Below are positions 56,330-64,000 of a stretch of 64,000 nt of DNA, piece after piece. Location: the NCBI GenBank assembly GCA_000711775.1, contig ARYC01000038.1, positions 1 through 64,000 on the forward strand. The letters are read 5' to 3'. Each line of letters opens with the position of its first letter. Position 1 is the first letter of the stretch. Position numbers and translations under genes: made by a program. This DNA comes from Oxytricha trifallax. Lineage: Eukaryota; Ciliophora; Spirotrichea; Sporadotrichida; Oxytrichidae. Under the pieces are notes generated by a model. The model was given only the letters and a program-made list of their open reading frames with translations. It was not told where the DNA came from and searched no databases.

Positions 56330-58250
56330 AATCCTTGTACTTATTTTCTTGCAAATATTATCCGAAGAACTCAGCTATACAATTGGCTGTATCGTTTTTT
56401 TTTGCCTGAAGGTAGCATTAATCCATAAAAACAATTGTCCGATTGTTAGTTAATCTCCTTCACTCAAGCAAGCTGATGTTCCATTCGTTCGCGAAGCACA
56501 TCTTGATAATATTGTTTAAATAATTAAAGATACAGTCAGTTGAGTGAGTATCACCGGAAATGTTATTTTTATCCATAAGCTAGAGGGATGTATAAAATGC
56601 CATCATTTTTGTGATGGAAGCAACTTCCCTCTTATGGTTTTCCTTTTTACTATATAAAACTTAAGCTCGTTTACATCATTGATCGACCAGGGTTAAGCTG
56701 TTATATGAGGCAAGGCTATATTTGTATAAATTTAATTTAATCAGTGAAGTCTTTCAGTTTGGCCACCAGAATTTTTATATTTTAAGATGAATTTTGTACA
56801 TCAGAGTTTAATCTCTTATACTCAAATGGTTTACTAATTTTTACTTTGGAATTTTATTTTTGAAAGTGCTTCTCTTGATTATTGAGATTGTGATCTTTAA
56901 TTAATTTCTGAGTCATCCTTTGAGCTTAATATCTTAACTTCTTATCTTGGGATTACTTTACAGTCTAAAAGTTTGGCTGATAGAATGTTTGCTTTAATTT
57001 CTATTTTAGTGATTGAATTAAAAGCCATCCATTATATTTTAGCCTGGTCTCACTAACGAATTATTGCTTGATTAAGCTTATTAAAAATTCCTACTTGGCT
57101 TCTGATAACCCTATATTTAAATAGAAATCATCTAACTTTTGCTTTGCTCATCATTTTTATTTGAACTTTGACATCTATTTGCAAATATTTACTATGAAGG
57201 TATTTGTTAGCTGTTCTTTAAGTTCTCACTATACGGTTTAGCTGATAGAATTCTTGTTTTGCTTCCTCGACAATTATTTTCATTTAATTTTACAGATTTA
57301 TTCATTTACTACTTAAAACTTATATCATTCTCTTTTTACTTAATTGTGGTTCTTTAATTTGTGAATTTTCTTGTTTTAACATATTACTAAAGGGATGAAT
57401 TACTATGTCTACTGCTATTAATTGCAGAATTACTTTCTTTTTAAATCTCCTTAAAAACCAATCGTGCCACATTATTTAGATAGAATTTTTTAAACTGCTT
57501 AAATTTAGACCTCCTCCCATCTATTTAAACTCTGATAATAAGTAATTCTACGAGCTAATGGAGGTCTAGATGACTAAATACTTAATTTACCAAGTCGAAC
57601 TCTGAGAGAAGGTTTTAGCTGCTCACGTTTGTTGAAATTCTCATTATTGTTTCAATAATTTTTATTAATATGAAAAGATAAGGATGTTTTAATTCAAATT
57701 ATGAAGACTGATTTTACTATCTTAAATTTGAATCATAACTCATTCATTTATAATGGTGTTACTCATATTTTCTCATGATATAATATCCAGGGTGTTCTGA
57801 AATAATAGGATGATAAACCTTATCAATTTTTGGGTGTTATCTTAACTAAATTGCCAATTTCATTGTGTTTTGTGAAATCCTCTTTACTCTGATTTTTAGT
57901 GTCTGTAATCCTTGATTGAGTAAGTAAAAGTTAAACTAATTTAGTGACTAACCTGAAACTATTTATAATTTATAGCATTTATTGGCTATCTTCTCTTATA
58001 ATTTTCATTTTATTATAGAGCACTTCATTGGAGGTGCACATTGCTTTATATATTTTTGAATAAATACTATATCAACATTTATTTATATTAAGTTCCATAA
58101 ACTGAATCTGAAAGGCCTGATAGATATTTACTAGCTGAATGAATAACTATATCTGCACTCACCAAAATTCAAAGGATTCTATAGTCGTTTTAATTATTAT
58201 TCTTGAAGTACTTACCTAAAATATTGGCGAGCAAAATGTGTTGTCATCTG
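56330..58250 (-). CDS. Unrecognised gene with coiled-coil and polar segments
   Basis: Segments: KREQLKPSLRVRLGKLSIQS with ARRITYYQSLNRWEEVQIQA (~57460-57640), and near 56340-56560 QYYQDVLRERMEHQLA[TGA]VKE then TANCIAEFFGQYLQENKYKD and SFQLQWSIIRFFIKEMN. Other parts are Gln/Lys/Asn-rich coil. Multiple frame breaks. May continue into the cysteine-rich segment at 55828. Function unknown. Confidence 0.4.
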
Positions 58251-58374
58251 ATAAAATAACTAAAGTATATATTATAAATTAAAATATTTAACTGTTTAGA
58301 TTTGAAAGATTCTAAGAAAATAAACAATCATTTTAAAATATATATTTAAATTTTTAGATATTTTGGGAAAAATA

Positions 58375-58605
58375 ATGGAAGCATTTGATTTAGGACATTA
58401 TTAAAATAGTTTAAAATTGGAAGAAAAGGTTGAAGGTATAATAGCAAAACTTAAAATGCAAGATAATGCCTGGTTGCCAATAATGGTGTCCATATTAAAA
58501 TTTAAATTAGATGATTATATAAATAAGATCTATCATGACAGATTCCTCTAGATACCTGAATTTAATTTAAATTTATTATTATTACAAATATTGATGAACT
58601 AAATG
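58375..58605 (+). CDS. Short unrecognised coding segment
   Basis: From ATG 58375: MEAFDLGHYQNSLKLEEKVE, GIIAKLKMQDNAWLPIMVSI, LKFKLDDYINKIYHDRFLQI, a clean frame in the reassigned code, ending just before MITE copy 2. Likely a first MDS whose continuation is not identified. Confidence 0.5.
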
Positions 58606-58649
58606 AAAAATCTATGAAGCTTATTATACTTATTTATAAATACCAATAT

Positions 58650-59063
58650 TGTAGAAATATATTTGAATTTGGGAAATTAATTTAAAATAAATAAATATTA
58701 AATCAAAATCGTGGCAGTTAAAGTTGGAAATTTAAACGATCTTGGGCTCATTCGATAGGGAATTCAAAATTAGCTGGACTTTACTATTGGCGATACTATT
58801 TTATCTCATCGAGGGAGCGTGATAACTTCACTTTAATGAGAGGGTACAATTTAATGAATTTAAAATTGTTAATTAAAGTAAAGTTATCTCGCTCCCTCGA
58901 TGAGATAAAATAGTATCGCCAATAGTAAAGTCCAGCTAATTTTGAATTCCCTATCGAATGAGCCCAAGATCGTTTAAATTTCCAACTTTAATTGCCACGA
59001 TTTTGATTTAATATTTATTAATTTAATTATAATTAATTTTCCAAATTCAAATGTATTACTACA
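58650..59063. mobile_element. MITE copy 2 (palindromic, ~414 bp)
   Basis: Same family as 20689-20972: TGTAG...CTACA ends, then GGCAGTTAAAGTTGG, AAACGATCTTGGGCTCATTC and AGCTGGACTTTACTATTGGC, all mirrored on the right. Longer by an inner palindrome, CGAGGGAGCG...CGCTCCCTCG, around a ~45-bp loop. Flanked by AATATT on both sides. Non-coding. Confidence 0.92.
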
Positions 59064-59154
59064 ATATTCCCAAAAGATCATTTGGAGGAAATGCTTTCTC
59101 AATAGAATCATAATATATCTGTAAAACTAAATGAATTTTAATAATTTAACTTAT

Positions 59155-59245
59155 AGCTAATACTTATTGAGACTCCTAGCAATCCAATAACTTAGGTATA
59201 TGATATTCATATGCACTTTATGAGTGATAAATTAAAAGAAATTAT
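59155..59245 (+). CDS. Cys/Met-metabolism PLP enzyme, inverted middle MDS
   Basis: Reads LQLILIETPSNPITQVYDIH, the characteristic E(T/S)P(S/T)NP...(V/D)DI motif of cystathionine gamma-synthase/lyase enzymes, with the aspartate that pairs with the PLP pyridine nitrogen nearby. It lies on the plus strand while the other two segments of the gene are on the minus strand, so it must be inverted during development. Confidence 0.8.
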
Positions 59246-59286
59246 AATATGATTTTGATTTGATGTTTTAAATGTTTTTTTATCTA

Positions 59287-59525
59287 TCAAGGCTCTAGAT
59301 TAGCCAAAGCCTTATCTAATTCGTCAATCAAATCTTAATTATTTTCAGCGCCCACTGAAACTCTAAAATGGTAATCTGTGTATTACTTCAACTATCTGTA
59401 TTCAGCATAAAAAAAGTATCTCACAGTGCCTCCAAAGTTATCTATCGAACTGCTTAATTCTCCCAGACTAGTTCCATACTCATATCTATGGATTGCCTTG
59501 GGTATTTCACAGATTGAATCGAAAT
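59287..59525 (-). CDS. Cys/Met-metabolism PLP enzyme, C-terminal MDS
   Basis: Reads AIHRYEYGTSLGELSSSIDN, YFFYAEYRQLKQYTDYHFRV, SVGAENNQDLIDELDKALAN and a true TGA at 59287. The RVSVGAE..(E/D)LI.(D/E)L..AL ending is the family C-terminus (RLSVGIED..DLI.DL..AL). Probable role: transsulfuration or related gamma-elimination/replacement chemistry with PLP. Confidence 0.82.
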
Positions 59526-59759
59526 TTTATCGGATTTTAATATTAAAAGCAATCAGTGCATAAGATTTAACGTAGAGGGAGAATATCCCACAAAAAACCC
59601 TGTAATTTATTTCCTAATTATATCATATTACTGATTTTCCTAAAATTTTAATGAGGTAATTATACTTAAAATAAAAGAACTGAATGTTTCTTTCAAATCT
59701 TAGAAATCTGTTGAATATCAAATATCAAGAAGTATTAACTTAAATTTATATATCTTATT

Positions 59760-59885
59760 TAGCATATGACCTGTTCCTGAGTAGAAGTCATCCTATTAAA
59801 GGATCTTAGAGTTTAATGGCAAGACATGTAAAAGCATCTGGATTGCAGAGGCACCACTATTTATTAAATTCAAAATGAAATTATA
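59760..59885 (-). CDS. Cys/Met-metabolism PLP enzyme, N-proximal MDS
   Basis: Reads NSGASAIQMLLHVLPLNSKI then LQQDDFYSGTGHMLN, matching the family block FSSGMAAI...L..L..GD.V...D.YGGT that binds the PLP phosphate. Same strand as the C-terminal segment. The PLP-lysine segment (SATKY.GGH) is not found in the window. Confidence 0.78.
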
Positions 59886-59941
59886 ACAGTTAAAATTTAT
59901 TACATCATTTTGTGATTAAATTACAAAAATCTTAAAACATA

Positions 59942-61788
59942 ATGGATAATAAGGATTTTGAAAGATGAAGCAGCTACAGGAATTCTTGATAAAAAGGAAT
60001 TTTCCTGGGAGCTCTAAGCTTTTTTGTGGCTTATGTTTTTCTATGGTTTAGGCAATCTTCTGCCAAATATGACAATATTAACAGACATGGATTATTTCAT
60101 TATTAAATACTCTGTAAGAATACATAGTACATTTTATTTAGTATAATGTGTATTGAAAGTAAGCAATCTTTTTGCATGATTCTTTTTGAGAAACTGCTTT
60201 TCCATAATTATTTTAGGAAATTGGGAAGCATCCAGAATTCGATTATAATATGGTGATAAACTTCTCATTTGTGTTGGGTCAAACAGTAGGAATTAAATTA
60301 ATTCTAAGATTTAGCTAATTAATTAGACTTTAGATTTTTCTGATTCCATTAATCATTGATATAATTTATAATACGAGAACTTTAATTTATTAATTATTTA
60401 ATTAACATAATACTAATACTTATAAGTCTAATCAAAAATGGAAATCTCTTTAAAATCATCTTGTCTTCTTCTTCATCATCAACTTCTTCGTCATCGTAAA
60501 TATCAAATCCTTAATCCCTTTTCCCTTTCGTCTTACGCAGCACCTGTCTTGTGGCACCAGTGGTTTTACCAGGTAGGACCATTAAAAAATAAAAAATAAA
60601 GATATACTTTTTTATAACTTACATTTTAAGTGAGTGGGTTAACTCCACCTGCGTCTAATCTATACGAATACTTTTTAATATATTAAGTTTTTGATTAAAT
60701 TAATTAATTTCTTATTATAAATCATAATTATTTTAAGAGCTTTTCCCTTCGTAATTCGATAAACAGAGATCAATGCAAGCTAGATACTTTCAAATATTAT
60801 TATGGTAATGATTGGTAAACCATTTTTTGAATTGGTTTAAATCTAGGTATTTGCTTGGGCACTTTGAATTCAATTTTTATGGGTATCTGCAGGCTAATAG
60901 AGCTAAATGACCTTTGACAGTAAAGTTGAGAGAAACTATTTCTACTCTACTATAATGTACTTTGGAATAAATGTCTTAATTCTTATCGTAATGACGCTCA
61001 CTTTAAAGGTAAGACTGTTATATACATTGAATTTCTACATAATAGTTCTTCTTAAATTCTACCTATGTTAAATATTACCTCGACAAAAGAAAGGGAGTTT
61101 TTTCAACAGATTCATAAGAAAAAATTCCCGGTTAAACTTGGGAATCTAACTAAGAAGATCAAGTTAATATTATAGACGATAGATTTAAAACTAAAGTTAT
61201 TAATTCGGAGTTAAAAGTGACCCCCTGAGTTAAATTACATATCAGTTGTTAAGAAAATTTTGGTAGAAGCCTCAGTTATATTCTTAATATTCTTGACAAC
61301 TTTTTTCCCCTACCCTAGCATCATATTTCAAGGGAATTTGATCCTGTAGGAAGAAAAAGATTGGCAAATATTTATATATAACTTGACATACAGTTTGGGA
61401 AATTTTATGGGAAGAAGTTTTGCAAAAATTAAATATTAATACCCTAGAGCCCTATATGTGGTTTGATGTATAGGGAGAGGAGTGTTCCTCACAACTACTT
61501 TCTTATAGCTTTTAATCCATTCATTGAGTTTTGGAGTAACTCAGCAGCTATCATTATTAATACCTACCTGATTTTCAATAAATATGCATACTAATATTCA
61601 TTTTAAAATTTAAAGATAAGATTAACAGGAGGATTTTTAGTGTTTGTGCAGCCAAGAGTTTTCCTGGAAAATTTGACAATCATGAAAAAGAATTCGGAGG
61701 TCTCGTTATATCTTGCATGATAAACTTAGGAATTGCAATTGGATCTATAATTAGTCTCGTCGGATTCCAAAATATATTTAATAACTGA
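59942..61788 (+). CDS. Equilibrative nucleoside transporter (SLC29/ENT-like), segmented
   Basis: Eleven-helix-type membrane carrier for nucleosides. From ATG 59942 (one base shifted) KDEAATGILDKKEFSWELQA, then MFFYGLGNLLPNMTILTDMD-YF (family GxGxLLPWN.....DYF); KHPEFDYNMVINFSFVLGQT (~60230); STIMYFGINVLILIVMTLTL (~60940); VIFLIFLTTFFPYPSIIFQG and IYNLTYSLGNFMGRSFAKI (~61250-61430, the ENT F...D..GR helix); finally EKEFGGLVISCMINLGIAIG with SIISLVGFQ and TGA at 61786. AT-rich gaps between segments are IES-like; one contains a foreign antisense segment. Family LLPWN reads LLPNM here. Confidence 0.82.
60440..60582 (-). CDS. Acidic N-terminal segment nested in the transporter gene
   Basis: ATG 60582 opens MVLPGKTTGATRQVLRKTKG, KRDQGFDIYDDEEVDDEEED-KM. 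Clean frame with one TAA as Gln, on the strand opposite to the transporter and inside one of its IES-like gaps. Family unknown; likely the first MDS of another gene. Confidence 0.5.
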
Positions 61789-62066
61789 TTCTCATAAATC
61801 AAATAGTAAACACAAATCAATCTAGTACTTTTAAAATTCAAAAAAAGAATATTCATTTTAAAATTTAGTTTATTTTATAACATTCAAAACCCCAAAACTC
61901 TTTCAGTAGTCTGATTTAGTTTTTGATTGATAGAAGTAGACTATTAGTGCATACAGGGTTTATGTAGAGGTTTAATGTTTAAATATTAGTAATTTAAGTG
62001 AGTGTATGCGAAGTTTGGGGTCAGTTTATGACAGTGACTATATAGATTTATTGTTTAAGTTGCGAT

Positions 62067-63029
62067 ATGGATGAATAGAGTAAATAACTCAAGCCTGTTC
62101 TGAATTATACGTCTATAGCTACTCCATAAATCTCCAGCAACTGTTAGGTCTCAGTGTCTATTAGCATTTAATTTAAAGAGATAGCAACTTAATTCAAAGC
62201 CTATAAGACTTCTAATATTTTAGCAGCATCATATTGACTATCTTATTAATGATAAGACTCTTAATGCTGGCTAATTTCTCTCTAGCCTAGAGGCTGTGAT
62301 GTTTCATCGCCAATTTCCTGAGCTTCACATCTCTGCTTAATCTATAGCTAACATATATAAAAAGAACGGAATATCTTACAAGACAGTCAATCGCATTAAG
62401 AGAGTGATTGACTTTAATGTTCCATTTTATAAGAATAATTTAAATTATATATTCGATTAAATGCAGAGGTCTTAAGAGCATAATATAAAGTTCATACACG
62501 CTGATGAAGCTGTATTTACATTCAATACATTTATATCAAGGTCTTGGTACAAGAGGTATAGTAATATAGAAGTATATGATTAAAAGGTTAAGGTGTTAAT
62601 TCATGCAATCCTTGGTGGAATCAGTGAAGATAGTGGCCTTCGAGATTTATGTTATTCACCCTCGTTCTATAAAGACTGAATAATATATTAAGTTCTTGCA
62701 ATAACTCAGAGACAAATACGCTGACTAAGCCATTATTCTGTTCGTTGATAACTTGTCGTTTCATAAAACTAAAGACTCAAGGAAGGAATATGAAAGGCTA
62801 AATATAACACCTTTATTTAATGTTCCTTACAGCCCTTATTTTAATGGAATTGAATTATATTGGGGGTTATTGAAAGGTCCCTACAAGAAACTTCTACTCT
62901 ACCATCTGATGCATGATTTAAAGATAGATACAGTCGATTTTATTAAGAGTGCTGCTAAAAGAGTCAATGAAGAGAAAGATAAAGTATGCGCAAGAGAAGG
63001 AGATTTTGTGTTTATAAATAAGTATTAGA
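62067..63029 (+). CDS. TBE 42-kDa DDE transposase (copy C)
   Basis: Best preserved of the three transposases. ATG 62067: MDEQSKQLKPVLNYTSIA; DNA-binding part with SIANIYKKNGISYKTVNRIK; first acidic residue in FIHADEAVFTFNTFISRSW; central ILGGISEDSGL; second in ILFVDNLSFHKTKDSRKEYE; third in FNGIELYWGLLKGPYKK; end KKLLLYHLMHDLKIDTVDFI and VCAREGDFVFINKY. The D..D..E pattern is that of IS630/Tc1-mariner transposases. Two or three frame changes (near 62130, 62270, 62640) remain, so activity is uncertain. Confidence 0.88.
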
Positions 63030-63099
63030 TTTAAATGAATGAATAAGTTCACATATTAAATTTGCTCGTAAAGGGATTTGGCTTCTCTTTCTTTTCTTC

Positions 63100-63834
63100 C
63101 TCTTAAGGCTTGCTTGGGCTCATGTTTCATCTCTTAGTGACAGCCCCTGCATCTATGTTCATCTCGTCTGGCTTTTAGAAATCATTGAAGAGTCTCTTAC
63201 TCAATTCATGCTTTACTTGAGACTTTCTCTCTCTGTTTAATTTGCTGCGCTCTTTCATCAAGAATATAGCAGTACCAGGTTTTTCTATAAAGTTAGAAGA
63301 CTAAGCTTACTTGAGATGAAAGGATGCTTTTATCCTACAGCCAGGTATCACTTATTTTAATACCTTGCTTCTCTTTTTCTTCAGGAGAGATGCTGTATCG
63401 TTTCTTGTGAGCTTCTTAAATAATTCATTTAAGTACTCAGGTTTCAGAGTTGCAAGAACACCAAAGAAGAAGTTTCTCTCTGGCAACTTATTAGAGAGCT
63501 GCAGCTTTGATAGAAGGAAGAGAGCAACATATGGATCACTCATAGCATCCTCATAGAGGTTTGTTACTGAAATTTGAGGGTAGATAGGTATCTCGATCAT
63601 TCTGATTTCATTAGACTTAAAAGCTTTTTTCTCTTCACTTAGCAATGCTTTTAAGAATGAGATTTTAGTTCCTTCCTGGGTTGGCAAGAACAATCAGACT
63701 ATAATGGATTTATTAATCTTACTTAAGCACTTACCTTCCTATACCAAATATCTATAAAGGTCCTCTTTACTTCAAAATTTCCCTATTAAATCTTGAGATT
63801 AAATTCTCTTCATTGCATCATTCATAGACTCCAT
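63100..63834 (-). CDS. TBE 22-kDa protein (copy C)
   Basis: ATG 63834, KEDLYRYLVQE, a 36-bp GTAAGT...TTATAG stretch (~63695-63730), then the longest 22-kDa frame in the window: LFLPTQEGTKISFLKALLSE, MIEIPIYPQISVTNLYEDAM, LQLSNKLPERNFFFGVLATL, NELFKKLTRNDTASLLKKKR. A TGA follows the possible intron. After ~63350 the frame shifts; the tail is Lys/Glu-rich. Function unknown. Confidence 0.78.
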
Positions 63835-64000
63835 CTTGCTTCCAGTTTCTATAAATGATTATGAAATTTAATATTATGGATATCTATTCTAAGTTTATTA
63901 AAATTTTACTACTAAATAGGGAGGACCTACTGGAGGTCAACCTGAATCAGATAAAAAGATAAAGATGGAAGAATTTTCTTCAAGTTTCAGAGTATGACAT

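Larger units (their letters stand above)
61885..64000 (+). mobile_element. TBE transposon copy C (cut by window end)
   Basis: Starts CAAAACCCCAAAACTC and continues with the same terminal sequence as copy B (TTGATAGAAGTAGACTATTA). Carries an almost intact transposase (+) and 22-kDa frame (-); the 57-kDa gene and right terminus lie beyond the window. Inserted 97 bp past the transporter stop codon; left flank ATT fits the ANT target. Confidence 0.92.

Noticed and set aside
59942..60130. Major facilitator superfamily transporter
   Set aside because: The G-L-G-N-L-L-P...DYF opening, the later Y-N-L...G-N-F-M-G-R helix and the C-terminal helix fit the SLC29 family better.

Overview
The window is a hybrid. 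Bases 1 to about 3575 are ordinary bacterial DNA of Bacteroidota type: moderate GC, five gapless genes on the minus strand, no Shine-Dalgarno motifs. The remaining ~60 kb is very AT-rich and fits the germline (micronuclear) genome of a spirotrich ciliate close to Oxytricha, Stylonychia or Tetmemena. Four things support this: conserved proteins only read through if TAA and TAG are glutamine; genes are cut into segments (MDSs) by AT-rich inserts (IESs) flanked by short direct repeats (pointers) that restore the frame when joined; three TBE-type transposons carry terminal CAAAACCCC telomere-like repeats; and at least two genes have their segments in the wrong order or orientation.

Layout. 1-3574: bacterial P-loop protein, radical SAM/SPASM protein and family 2 glycosyltransferase (overlapping operon), DyP peroxidase, SMI1/KNR4-like protein. 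~3600-6031: TBE copy A, broken at the bacterial junction. 6.8-8.4 kb: C-terminal half of splicing factor SF3B3 (+), convergent with RPA2 (-, 8.5-9.65 kb). 9.9-11.8 kb: a bS18m-like mitochondrial ribosomal protein (-). 12.3-13.8 kb: unrecognised coding segments. 13.8-23.3 kb: a scrambled cytosolic-type valyl-tRNA synthetase whose N-terminal block lies downstream of the rest; an 8-bp pointer (ATTGGAAT) joins the blocks in frame. Its largest IES (~5.8 kb) holds a 1-kb foldback and a complete 4.1-kb TBE (copy B); another IES is almost exactly one MITE. 23.4-27.5 kb: two paralogous SLC9B/NHA-type Na+/H+ antiporter genes, the first cut by at least three IESs. 27.5-30.9 kb: start of a PIP kinase and a coiled-coil protein (-). 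33.2-34.85 kb: diacylglycerol kinase (+). 34.9-36.9 kb: coiled-coil gene (-). 37.3-37.5 kb: a GC-rich island. 38.6-41.4 kb: a GatA-type amidase (-), split by a 1-kb IES with a tRNA-like element. 41.7-45 kb: a CENP-E-like kinesin with a degenerate P-loop. 46-58 kb: mostly coiled-coil genes (-). 58.4-59.9 kb: second MITE and a cystathionine gamma-synthase/lyase-like gene with an inverted segment. 59.9-61.8 kb: equilibrative nucleoside transporter with a foreign antisense segment inside. 61.9-64 kb: TBE copy C, cut by the window end.

Many ciliate segments carry frameshifts and in-frame TGA codons whereas the bacterial genes are clean. This points to a low-coverage, less-polished germline assembly joined to a well-covered bacterial contaminant, or to real germline decay; sequence alone cannot decide. 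MDS and IES limits are approximate unless a pointer is named.
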